Origin: CAJXYS01 sp913063035 | GTDB lineage: Bacteria; Pseudomonadota; Alphaproteobacteria; Rhodobacterales; Rhodobacteraceae | DNA length: 64,000 nucleotides | NCBI RefSeq assembly: GCF_050586465.1 | Contig: NZ_JBOCEG010000002.1 | Location: 422,406 to 486,405 of the forward strand | Direction: 5' to 3' | Part shown: positions 51,772 through 59,582 of the stretch, piece by piece | Position numbering within the stretch: the stretch's first letter is position 1 | Layout of the letters: each line of letters begins with the position of its first letter | The notes under the pieces: model-generated | Databases searched by the model: none | The model's input: only the letters and a program-made list of their open reading frames with translations | Told to the model about the DNA's origin: nothing | Made by a program: the position numbers and the translations under genes

Positions 51772-51791
51772 CTGTGAAACTATCGTCACAG
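51772..51791. promoter_or_regulatory. Palindrome CTGTGA-N8-TCACAG before the permease gene
   Basis: Perfect 6-bp arms separated by 8 bp, ending directly at the GGCGGGAGGAG ribosome-binding site of the permease gene. CRP sites have the same half-site TGTGA but a 6-bp spacer, so this is a different operator or an RNA hairpin near the start site. Confidence 0.45.
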
Positions 51792-51809
51792 GCGGGAGGA
51801 GTTTCACAG

Positions 51810-52763
51810 ATGGATTTCGACATACGAGCCTTGCTACGCCGTCATGGCCTCATCCTGGCGTTCATGGTGTTCCTGGCCGGGGTCGCGCTGAATGCCGATG
51901 CCTTTCTGACCCCGGGCAACATACTGGACGTGCTGCGCCAGGTCTCGATCACCGGAATGATGGCGCTGGGGGTCACCTTCGTGGTGCTCACCGGTCGGCT
52001 CGACCTGTCCGTGGGGTCGCTACTGACCTTGCTGACCGTGATCGTCGTCGATCAACACAACGCCGCCGGGCCTTTCCCCGCCATCGTCATGACCATCGGC
52101 GCCGGCATCGCCATCGGCGCCTTCAACGGGGTGTTGGTCGGATTCATCGGGTTGAACGCGCTGATCGTGACCCTGGCCATGCTGTCCTTCCTGCAGGGGC
52201 TGGTGCTGTTCTACTCGGGCGGGGCCAACGTCAATGTCCAGAACGCGCAAGACACCTGGTTCGCGGTGTTCGGGCGCGGTGATTTCCTCGGTCTTCCGGT
52301 GCCCGTGATCGTGTTCCTGGTCGGCGCGGTGATCGCCGGCCTGGTGCTGCAATTCACTACCTTCGGGCGCCGGATTTACGGCGTCGGCGGCAACGAAACC
52401 GCCAGTATATTCTCTGGCATCGACGCCCGCTGGACGGTGTTCTGGGCCTATGTCGTCTCGGGCTTCACCACGGCCATCGCGGCCGTGATCATGGGAAGCC
52501 GGGTCATGGGGGCGCAGAACACCATAGGCCAGGGCTACGAGCTGACCGTTCTCGCCGGCGTGATCCTGGGCGGCACGTCCCTGCTCGGCGGGTCCGGCAG
52601 CGTCTGGCGGACGGTCATCGGCATCTCGATGCTGGGCTTCATCCAGAACGGGCTGCTTCTGCTCGGCTTCGCCTACTACGTTCAATGGCTCGTTACCTGG
52701 GCCGTCATCATCATTGCCGTCTGGATCGATCTGGGCGCCAAGCGCGGGAGGGTTTTCGCATGA
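51810..52763 (+). CDS. Sugar ABC transporter permease (RbsC-like), first
   Basis: 317-residue inner-membrane permease of the ribose/xylose/inositol class with eight to ten helices. LTGRLDLSVGSLLTLLTVIV contains the conserved D-L-S-V-G signature of the family, and YELTVLAGVILGGTSLLGGS is the EAA-like cytoplasmic loop that contacts the ATPase. ATG at 51810 follows a strong GGGAGGAG site. The stop overlaps the next permease by 4 bp. The two permeases probably form a heterodimer. Confidence 0.93.
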   Translation: MDFDIRALLRRHGLILAFMVFLAGVALNADAFLTPGNILDVLRQVSITGMMALGVTFVVLTGRLDLSVGSLLTLLTVIVVDQHNAAGPFPAIVMTIGAGIAIGAFNGVLVGFIGLNALIVTLAMLSFLQGLVLFYSGGANVNVQNAQDTWFAVFGRGDFLGLPVPVIVFLVGAVIAGLVLQFTTFGRRIYGVGGNETASIFSGIDARWTVFWAYVVSGFTTAIAAVIMGSRVMGAQNTIGQGYELTVLAGVILGGTSLLGGSGSVWRTVIGISMLGFIQNGLLLLGFAYYVQWLVTWAVIIIAVWIDLGAKRGRVFA

Positions 52764-53734
52764 CCGACCTTTCGGCTACTGAGGCGCGCTCGCCGGCGCA
52801 ACTCGTCACGCAGTGGCTTCTCCGGAACCACATCTGGGTGTTCCTGGTTCTGACGATGGTCGTGTTCTCGTTTTCCAGCCCGTATTTCCTGACGCTGAAC
52901 AATCTTGGAAACATCCTGACGCAGGGCGCGTTCATCGGGATCCTGGCAATCGGCATGACCATGGTCATGATCGACGGCGAGATCGACCTCTCCGTCGGGG
53001 CGATCCTGGCGCTGGCCTCTGCGCTCGCGATCGGGTTGCAGGATCACATGGGGGTCTGGCCGGCCGTGCTTCTGGGCCTGCTCTCGGGCACGGCGCTCGG
53101 CTTCCTGAACGGCACCCTCGTCGCGCTTTCGGGCATGCATTCCTTCATCGTCACGCTCGGGGGGCTGATCGGCATTCGCGGGCTGGTCTTCGTCTATTCC
53201 GGCGAGAACGCCCTGATGGTGCCAGATTTCAGCTACACCGAAATCCCCGAGCTTTATCTCGGTCCGGTTTCCCTTACGGCGATGATCTTCTTCGCGCTGG
53301 CCTTTCTCTTCCAGTGGGTGCTGTCCAGCACCCGGCACGGGCGCGAGACCTATGCCGTCGGCGACAATATCGAGGCCGCGCATGACGCCGGCATCAACGT
53401 CAAGCGTCACAAGATCATCAATTTCACCATATGCGGCACGCTCGCAGCCGTCTGCGGGATCCTTCTTTCGATGCGGCTTGGCACGGCCGAACCCAACGCC
53501 GGCAAGATCTGGGAACTGTGGACGATCATTGCCGTGGTGCTGGGCGGCACGCGTCTGCAGGGCGGCTATGGCAGCATCTGGATGACCATCGGCGGCGTTC
53601 TGACGCTGGCGGTTCTGCGCAACGGCCTGCGGCTGCTCAATACCCCCAACTACGTGGAACTGATGGTGATGGGGGCGGTTCTGATCCTTGCCCTTGCGCT
53701 GGACAAGCTGCTCAACAGCCGGGAGGGCACGTGA
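52760..53734 (+). CDS. Sugar ABC transporter permease (RbsC-like), second
   Basis: 324-residue permease of the same family as its neighbour. IDGEIDLSVGAILALASALA carries the DLSVG signature, and WELWTIIAVVLGGTRLQGGY is the ATPase-coupling loop. ATG at 52760 overlaps the previous stop; its own TGA shares a base with the ATG of the ATPase gene. Such tight coupling supports a single ABC complex made of both permeases. Confidence 0.93.
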   Translation: MTDLSATEARSPAQLVTQWLLRNHIWVFLVLTMVVFSFSSPYFLTLNNLGNILTQGAFIGILAIGMTMVMIDGEIDLSVGAILALASALAIGLQDHMGVWPAVLLGLLSGTALGFLNGTLVALSGMHSFIVTLGGLIGIRGLVFVYSGENALMVPDFSYTEIPELYLGPVSLTAMIFFALAFLFQWVLSSTRHGRETYAVGDNIEAAHDAGINVKRHKIINFTICGTLAAVCGILLSMRLGTAEPNAGKIWELWTIIAVVLGGTRLQGGYGSIWMTIGGVLTLAVLRNGLRLLNTPNYVELMVMGAVLILALALDKLLNSREGT

Positions 53735-55242
53735 TGGATGACGTCATTCTCGAGGTCAAAGACATCACCAAGACCTTCCCCGGCGTGACCGCGCTGGACA
53801 AGGTGAGCTTCGACATCCGTCCCGGCGAGGTTCATGCGCTGGTCGGTGAAAACGGCGCGGGCAAATCGACGCTCATGAAGGTGCTGGCCGGGCTTCACCG
53901 GCCGGACGGGGGCAAAATCGTCTACCAGGGCCGCCCGACCCAGGTGTCGGGCCCACTGGATGCCCGCCAGAAAGGCATCCTGCTCATCCACCAAGAACTG
54001 TCGCTGTCCCCGGAACTGTCGGTGGCGGAGAATATCTACCTCGGCGCCTGGCCCACGAACCGGTTCGGGGTGCTCAGGAAACGCGAACTCCGTCGGAATG
54101 CCCAGGCCGCGCTCTCTGCCCTCGGCTGCGGCTTCGGGCCGGATGTCCGGGTCGGCACCCTCTCGGTGGCCATGCAGCAGATGGTCGAGATCGCAAGGGC
54201 CGAGGCGTTCAGCGCCAATATCGTGATCTTCGACGAACCGACCGCCTCGCTTACGGATACCGAGAAAGAGCAGCTTTTCCACACGATCCGTGATCTCAGA
54301 TCGCGCGGGGTCGGCATCGTCTACATCTCGCACAAGATGGACGAGATTTTCGACATCACGGATCGGATCACCGTTTTGCGGGACGGCCAGGTTCAAGGCA
54401 CCGTCGAGACCCCGGAGACCGATCTGAACCAGATCACCCGGATGATGATCGGCCGCACGCTGGACAGCTATTTCGTGAAGGCCGAAAAGCGCTTCGGAGA
54501 CGAGGTTCTCAGGGTCGAGGGGCTGGGAAAGCACGGGCTTTTCAGCGACGTGTCGTTCTCCGTGCGCGAGGGCGAGGTTCTTGGGCTCTACGGCCTCGTG
54601 GGCGCCGGCCGATCCGAAGTGGTGGAGACGATCTTCGGGGTCCGCCGGGCGGATGCGGGCAGGATCTTCTGGAAAGAGGGGGAGATTGACATGCCCACCC
54701 CGCGCCAGGCGATCGACATGGGCATGGCCCTCGTCCCCGAAAGCCGCAAGGAACAGGGGCTGGTCCTGATGATGGGCGGGCGAGAGAATACCTCGCTGCC
54801 CCATCTGGGCCTGTTTTCCGAGCTGAGCATCATGAACCGGCAAAAGGAACTGGGGGTGTTCGAGAAGTACCGATCGGCCATGTCGATCAAGACCACGGGT
54901 CCCGACCAGGCCGTGTCCCAGCTTTCCGGGGGCAACCAGCAGAAATTCGTTCTTGCGAAATGGCTCTGCGCCGAACCCAAGCTGATCATTCTCGACGAGC
55001 CGACCCGCGGCATCGACGTCGGGTCGAAATCGGCCATCCACGAACTGATCGCCGAGCTGGCCGAACAGGGGCTGGCCGTCATCGTCATCTCGTCCGAGAT
55101 GCCCGAGGTGCTGGGCGTCAGTCACCGCGTGCTCGCCATGTCCGAAGGCGCCGTCGTCGCCGCGTTCGAGGGCGACGAGATGACCGAGGAGAACCTGATC
55201 GACGCGGTGTCCCATCATCGCCAGCAACCCGCCGCGGAGTAA
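53734..55242 (+). CDS. Sugar ABC transporter ATPase (RbsA-like, two nucleotide-binding domains)
   Basis: 502-residue protein of two fused ATPase domains, the standard form for ribose/xylose-type importers. Domain 1: Walker A VGENGAGKSTLMKV (about 38-51) and Walker B IVIFDEPTASL. Domain 2: degenerate Walker A YGLVGAGRSEVVETIFG (about 289-305), signature QLSGGNQQKFVLAKWL and LIILDEPTRGIDVGSKS. The degenerate second Walker A is normal for RbsA. It starts one base inside the stop of the second permease. Confidence 0.94.
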   Translation: MDDVILEVKDITKTFPGVTALDKVSFDIRPGEVHALVGENGAGKSTLMKVLAGLHRPDGGKIVYQGRPTQVSGPLDARQKGILLIHQELSLSPELSVAENIYLGAWPTNRFGVLRKRELRRNAQAALSALGCGFGPDVRVGTLSVAMQQMVEIARAEAFSANIVIFDEPTASLTDTEKEQLFHTIRDLRSRGVGIVYISHKMDEIFDITDRITVLRDGQVQGTVETPETDLNQITRMMIGRTLDSYFVKAEKRFGDEVLRVEGLGKHGLFSDVSFSVREGEVLGLYGLVGAGRSEVVETIFGVRRADAGRIFWKEGEIDMPTPRQAIDMGMALVPESRKEQGLVLMMGGRENTSLPHLGLFSELSIMNRQKELGVFEKYRSAMSIKTTGPDQAVSQLSGGNQQKFVLAKWLCAEPKLIILDEPTRGIDVGSKSAIHELIAELAEQGLAVIVISSEMPEVLGVSHRVLAMSEGAVVAAFEGDEMTEENLIDAVSHHRQQPAAE

Positions 55243-55246
55243 GGAC

Positions 55247-56374
55247 ATGGCCTGCGATGACAACAAACCGAAGATCGGCATCGGCCTGATCGGCTCGGGG
55301 TTCATGGGGCGCTGCCATGCCAATGCCTTCGGTGCGGTCTCCGGCCTGTTCGACCTGCCGGCGCGCCCGGTCAAATCGGTTCTGGCCGACGCGACGGACG
55401 AGATCGCCGCGGCCGGGGCCCGGGCGCTCGGCTTCGCGCGGGCGACCGCGGACTGGCGATCGCTGGTCGCGGACGACGCGGTGCGCGTGGTCGCGATCAC
55501 GGCCCCCAACGTGCTGCACGAACCGATGGCGCTGGAGGCCATCGCGGCCGGGAAGGCCGTTTACTGCGAAAAGCCGCTGTCGACCACCGCGGCCTCGGCG
55601 CTGAAGATGACCGAGGCCGCCGAGGCCGCCGGCGTGGTGACGTCGGTCGGGTTTAACTTCCTGCGCAATCCGATGATCCGGCTGGCCAGGGACATCGTTT
55701 CTTCGGGCGAGATCGGCGAGGTGACGGGATTTCGGGGCCGTCACGCGGAAAACTACATGGCCGATCCTCGCACGCCCCATTCGTTCCGCACCGATCCCCA
55801 GGGCGGCGGGGCGCTGGCCGATATCGGGAGCCACATCATCTCTATGGCGCGCCACCTCTTGGGGCCGATCGCCGAGGTGAGCGCCGATTGCAGGACGATT
55901 CACTCCGAGCGGCCGGTCTCCGCCAACAGCGCGGACCGAAAACCGGTCGCGGTGGACGACATGACCCATGCGCTGCTGCGCTTCGCGAGCGGGATCTCGG
56001 GCAGCATCGAGGCGAACTGGGCAGCCAGCGGGCGGACCATGGACCTGTCCTTCGAGATCACCGGCAGCCGCGGCGCCGTCGCCTTTTCCCAGGAGCGCAT
56101 GAACGAGTTGCTGGTCTATTCGGGTTCCGGCGCGCGGGCCGGGTACAGACGGATCGAGGCGGGCCCCTCCCACCCACCTTACGGTCGCTTCTGTCCCGCG
56201 CCTGGGCATCACCTTGGCTTCAACGACCTCAAGGTTATCGAAGTCGCGGAGCTGATCCATGCCATCATGGAAAACGGGCGCTGCATGCCCGATTTCCGTG
56301 AAGCATGGGAGGTCCAGCGCACGGTCGAGGCAATGCAAACATCCTCCTCAACCCGCGAATGGGTCTCTGTCTGA
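55247..56374 (+). CDS. Gfo/Idh/MocA-family oxidoreductase
   Basis: 375-residue NAD(P)-dependent sugar or inositol dehydrogenase-like enzyme. IGIGLIGSGFMGRCHANAF is the Rossmann motif (about 10-28), KAVYCEKPLSTTAASALKM carries the catalytic lysine, and GGGALADIGSHIISMARHLL the Asp/His pair. It follows the ATPase gene after 4 bp, closing the importer operon, and is the second enzyme of its family in the locus. The pairing implies a multi-step oxidation or epimerisation of the imported polyol or sugar (inference). Confidence 0.93.
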   Translation: MACDDNKPKIGIGLIGSGFMGRCHANAFGAVSGLFDLPARPVKSVLADATDEIAAAGARALGFARATADWRSLVADDAVRVVAITAPNVLHEPMALEAIAAGKAVYCEKPLSTTAASALKMTEAAEAAGVVTSVGFNFLRNPMIRLARDIVSSGEIGEVTGFRGRHAENYMADPRTPHSFRTDPQGGGALADIGSHIISMARHLLGPIAEVSADCRTIHSERPVSANSADRKPVAVDDMTHALLRFASGISGSIEANWAASGRTMDLSFEITGSRGAVAFSQERMNELLVYSGSGARAGYRRIEAGPSHPPYGRFCPAPGHHLGFNDLKVIEVAELIHAIMENGRCMPDFREAWEVQRTVEAMQTSSSTREWVSV

Positions 56375-56703
56375 AGGACCGGGTCCTGACCGCGATATCA
56401 AAGAAGCTAGATCACAGCACCTTTCTTTCAGGCGCTGCCATTCCCTGGATGTTGATTGCGCAAGCGCGCTCAAAGCTGACAGTTGCAGGGAATCGACCGA
56501 ATGCCCGCGAAGTAGCGGGAAGCACCTCTCAGTGCCGCGAAGACGAAAGTGCTCGAAGTCCGCTTTTGCGTCATCTGCCAGCGATCGTCCGACTCACGCT
56601 TCGAGCTCAAGACAGGGATAGGAAGTGCTTCGCGGCAGCCCTCGAACACCACGTCTCTTTTTGGCTGTTTGCTCGGTTCGGAGTTTTCGGAGCCTATGCG
56701 GCT
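56375..56703. other. Intergenic region without recognisable gene
   Basis: 329 bp, less GC-rich than its surroundings, between the convergent dehydrogenase and BTAD-regulator genes. It holds a small hairpin CCCGC-N6-GCGGG at about 56504-56519 and several overlapping stop-free stretches on both strands, none with a ribosome-binding site. It may be a dispersed non-coding repeat of this lineage, which only a genome search can show. Confidence 0.4.
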
Positions 56704-58716
56704 TCAGTTCTGCAAATCCTGCGGCGGTGCATCGAGCCCAGCCGCCACCATCGTGGCCCAAAAGCGCTTTGCAGTTTCCGGGTTCCGGTAAGGAAAGATC
56801 GTGCGGAATGCGTCAATGTCAAAATCGGGCTTTAGCCTGTAGAGCGATGCATGCGCGGCTTGAGCCGCCTCGCCATCGCCGAGGGCCAAGTGACAAGCCG
56901 CGAGATAGGCGTATGTGTAGAACGGTGGATTCCGCATTCTCAGGAATGCATCCCGGGCCTCTGAAAACCGACCCAGAGTGTGCAGGCATCTGCCCTGCAT
57001 GCCCCAATACCAGTTAGGGTGATACGGGTTGAGGCGCATGCCTTCGCGAATACGCTGCAAGCCCTCCTCGGGGCGATCGTCATACATCAAGAAACGCCCG
57101 TATTCCGTGAGAAGCAGATCGTCATTTGGGTTCACCGCAAGACCCGCCTCGAAATGGTGGGCCGCGCGATCGAAGTCACGTTCCAGCATGCGTGCCACCC
57201 CGAGAACGCAATGCGCACGCGGCTCTCGCGGGTCCAATGCGACAGCGCGTTCCCCGAGCGGAATCAGTTCGGCCATGTTGCCTTCAATCTGGAAATACCA
57301 CTGCCGATAAAGGCGGGTCAGTGCCAGCAAGGCCCATCCACGCGCATTCTGCGGCGCGACCTCGGTGGCGTGGCCAAAACACTCCAGCGCCTTATCGAAC
57401 TCTGAAAGCTCCGGAATGTTCATGTGCCGCAGCCCGCGCGAGATTAGAGCGAACCCCTCGAGACGATCCCGCGGAAACTCAAGGGCGGCGTTCGCTTCTG
57501 TCTCGACAATCCGTCCGACGGCGGCGCCGGTTACGCTGCGTGCGATCTCGGCCTGGATCTCGAAGATATCCTCGATGTCCCGATCGTAGCGCTCTGCCCA
57601 CAATTCGCGTTGATCGCTGCATCGGACCAGATGCGCTGTTACCCGCAACCGGTCATTTGCGAGCCGAACGGATCCGCCCAAAAGGAAACGGACGCCGAGC
57701 CGTTCGCCGATTTCTTCGGGCGTATCTTCTTCTTCGCTGAAACGGAAAGATGACTGTCGCGCGACCACCAGCAGATCTGGGTTGCGCGAGAGTTCGACGA
57801 TCACGTCCTCGGCAATGCCGTCGCCGAAGAAGCCTGCTTCCGCATCCTTGCTGAGCGTGCGAAAGGGAAGCACGGCGATCGACGGGCGGCCGGGCGCACG
57901 GGGAAGTTCCGGCGTGCCACGAAGGCTCGCTTGCGGCGCCATTCCCGGCCCGGAGGCCTTGGACTGTCCCCCGGATCGCGCCCGCCTCACCTCTCGGACA
58001 AGTTCCATGGTCGGAGGTTCAGGTTGCACGCCAAGTTCTTCGTCAAGAAGGCTGCGCAGGCGATCGAACTGTTTGAGAGCCGCATCGAAGCGCCGCTGCT
58101 TGGCGTAGACCCGGATAAGACGTCGGTGCACGTGTTCCTGAAGCGGATCTTCGGAGAGTAGCTTCTGGGCCGTCGCCACGGCCCCTTCGGTATCGCCGGC
58201 CTCGAAGAGTGCATCCGTCAGCCGAAGCAATACAGACATGTATTGGGACCGTATGGTTCCGCGCTCTGCCTCGACCCACTGGTCGAACGCAGCCGTCACG
58301 GCTGGCAGACCCTCCAAGAATGCCCCCGAATGAAGCTCAGTTGCGCGTGTCAGGGCATCGACGTCTTCCGCATGGCGAGCGGTGCGCATGAAGAGGTCCG
58401 CATCAATCACGATGCGCTCATCGTCGATGCGGATGCCAGCATTGCTTGCCTCGACGACATCCGCCACCGGGCCCATGCTTTTCCTGAGAGATGACAGCGC
58501 CGTGCGGAGGCTGGCGCGGGCCTGCTCTTCCTCACTGTCCGACCAGAGCATGGCTGTAAGGGTTTCTCTCGGCACCGAAACGCCGGGCCGGCGCGCAAGG
58601 TATGCCAGCATGGCCTGTGCCTTGCGTGGCATCGGCTTGTCCCCGGAGCCCGGACCTTCGATGGCAAACGGCCCGAGAAGGCGCAGCGTCAAAGCGTTGT
58701 CAGAGCGTAAATCCAC
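56704..58716 (-). CDS. BTAD-domain regulator with FlgO/TolB-like and TPR domains
   Basis: 670-residue cytoplasmic protein. The N-terminus (about 9-100) is an OmpR/SARP-type winged helix, NALTLRLLGPFAI to SLRTALSSLRKSMG, followed by a BTAD helical domain (about 110-250; DPLQEHVHRRLIRVYAKQRR). About 285-420 is a TolB/FlgO-like domain (PSIAVLPFRTLSKDAEAGFF, then ELWAERYDRDIEDIFEIQAE). The remainder is TPR repeats. This layout is that of CadC/SARP-related regulators of unknown input. I propose GTG at 58716, behind GAGGAAG. Starts at 58821 or 58812 would overlap the divergent small gene and add 32-35 unsupported residues. Confidence 0.85.
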   Translation of the reverse strand: MDLRSDNALTLRLLGPFAIEGPGSGDKPMPRKAQAMLAYLARRPGVSVPRETLTAMLWSDSEEEQARASLRTALSSLRKSMGPVADVVEASNAGIRIDDERIVIDADLFMRTARHAEDVDALTRATELHSGAFLEGLPAVTAAFDQWVEAERGTIRSQYMSVLLRLTDALFEAGDTEGAVATAQKLLSEDPLQEHVHRRLIRVYAKQRRFDAALKQFDRLRSLLDEELGVQPEPPTMELVREVRRARSGGQSKASGPGMAPQASLRGTPELPRAPGRPSIAVLPFRTLSKDAEAGFFGDGIAEDVIVELSRNPDLLVVARQSSFRFSEEEDTPEEIGERLGVRFLLGGSVRLANDRLRVTAHLVRCSDQRELWAERYDRDIEDIFEIQAEIARSVTGAAVGRIVETEANAALEFPRDRLEGFALISRGLRHMNIPELSEFDKALECFGHATEVAPQNARGWALLALTRLYRQWYFQIEGNMAELIPLGERAVALDPREPRAHCVLGVARMLERDFDRAAHHFEAGLAVNPNDDLLLTEYGRFLMYDDRPEEGLQRIREGMRLNPYHPNWYWGMQGRCLHTLGRFSEARDAFLRMRNPPFYTYAYLAACHLALGDGEAAQAAHASLYRLKPDFDIDAFRTIFPYRNPETAKRFWATMVAAGLDAPPQDLQN

Positions 58717-58810
58717 TTTTGACGGCTTCCTCGCGCTTGGTGCGCCATCGGCTTCACGCACGCAGCGTAGCGTAATTTCATCGAAACCACCAAGCCCAGG
58801 GAGAAAAGCC

Positions 58811-59005
58811 ATGTTCGACATCAATCCTCAGACGCACCGCCATTACCTCTCCGATATCGACCGCCAATTTCAGCCGCGGATGTTTGAGCATGGGAAAATG
58901 AGCCTGCGCGATCGTTTCGGCCTTTTCCAAACGGGCGCCGGCATTGCCGTTCTTGCTGTCGCGTCCTTCGTGCTTGGCGGCCTCGCAGGTGGAACCCTGC
59001 TTTGA
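58811..59005 (+). CDS. Small protein with C-terminal membrane helix
   Basis: 64 residues, unknown family. The N-terminal 40 are polar with several Asp, Gln and Arg (NPQTHRHYLSDIDRQFQPRM), and the C-terminal part is a hydrophobic glycine-rich helix (GIAVLAVASFVLGGLAGGTL), so it may be tail-anchored. A clear AGGGAGA ribosome-binding site precedes the ATG at 58811. Divergent from the BTAD regulator, with which it may share control. Confidence 0.6.
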   Translation: MFDINPQTHRHYLSDIDRQFQPRMFEHGKMSLRDRFGLFQTGAGIAVLAVASFVLGGLAGGTLL

Positions 59006-59229
59006 TACGCTGCAACCTGATGCTTTCAGACCGCGATCGCCGTTACGACGAAGTAAGATTTGGACGTAGGTAAACGAGCAGGGGCTCCCTCGACAGAAAA
59101 TCCGTTTGAAACGGTTGAGGATCAGGGTCAGCCGGGTCTGCCGAGCTGGCGTTCCCGCCTGGCGCAGCAAACGGCCTGGTCCCGTCCAAAATGGCGGGGA
59201 ACCGGTGAAAACCGCGGCGGGCCTGACTG

Positions 59230-59439
59230 CTATTTGGCCGTCCGACAGTAGAGGTCGAGCCGATGCGCGCCGATCTCGTAGCCATGCTCCGCGGCGACGC
59301 GCGCCAGGATTTGCTCGGCGTCGGGGTGGTGATGCGCTTCGACACGGACGCGGATGATCACTTGCCGCGGCTTCGTGATCCGCAAGTTCACCTTCCGGAG
59401 AAGGGCGTTGCCCGAGCTGGTGTCAAAACCAGTCGCCAT
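59230..59439 (-). pseudogene. Fur-family regulator with internal deletion
   Basis: 69-residue frame. The first part, ALLRKVNLRITKPRQVII and AHHHPDAEQILARV, is the start of a Fur-family DNA-binding domain. It passes directly into AAEHGYEIGAHRLDLYCRTA, the usual C-terminal end of Fur proteins. The recognition helix (TVYR segment), the wing, the HHDH metal site and most of the dimerisation domain, roughly 70 residues, are missing, yet the frame is kept. No clear ribosome-binding site precedes the ATG at 59439. Position divergent from the metal importer suggests it once regulated it. Confidence 0.7.
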
Positions 59440-59480
59440 GATCGGACGCTTAGCCAAACACCACTCCGGCTTCAATGTTT

Positions 59481-59497
59481 TTGCGAACGACTCGCAA
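59481..59497. promoter_or_regulatory. Metal-regulator operator 1
   Basis: Perfect inverted repeat TTGCGA-N5-TCGCAA, just upstream of the -35 element of the importer promoter. Similar in style to TTGCAA-type Mur/Fur boxes of alphaproteobacteria. Confidence 0.7.
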
Positions 59498-59502
59498 GTG
59501 CA

Positions 59503-59531
59503 TTGACGTTGCGAATGCCTCGCACTATCAC
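59503..59531 (+). promoter_or_regulatory. Promoter of the metal importer operon
   Basis: TTGACG (59503-59508) and TATCAC (59526-59531) are 17 bp apart, about 52 bp before the binding-protein ATG. The spacer is entirely made up of operator 2. Confidence 0.6.
59509..59525. promoter_or_regulatory. Metal-regulator operator 2
   Basis: TTGCGA-N5-TCGCAC, a near-copy of operator 1 starting 28 bp downstream of it, with one mismatch in the last arm position. It fills the -35/-10 spacer, so binding would block RNA polymerase. Confidence 0.7.
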
Positions 59532-59582
59532 TCTGCTGGCACGGGGCCGGTTGCGCCCCGATCATGACAGGGGTGATCTCCG

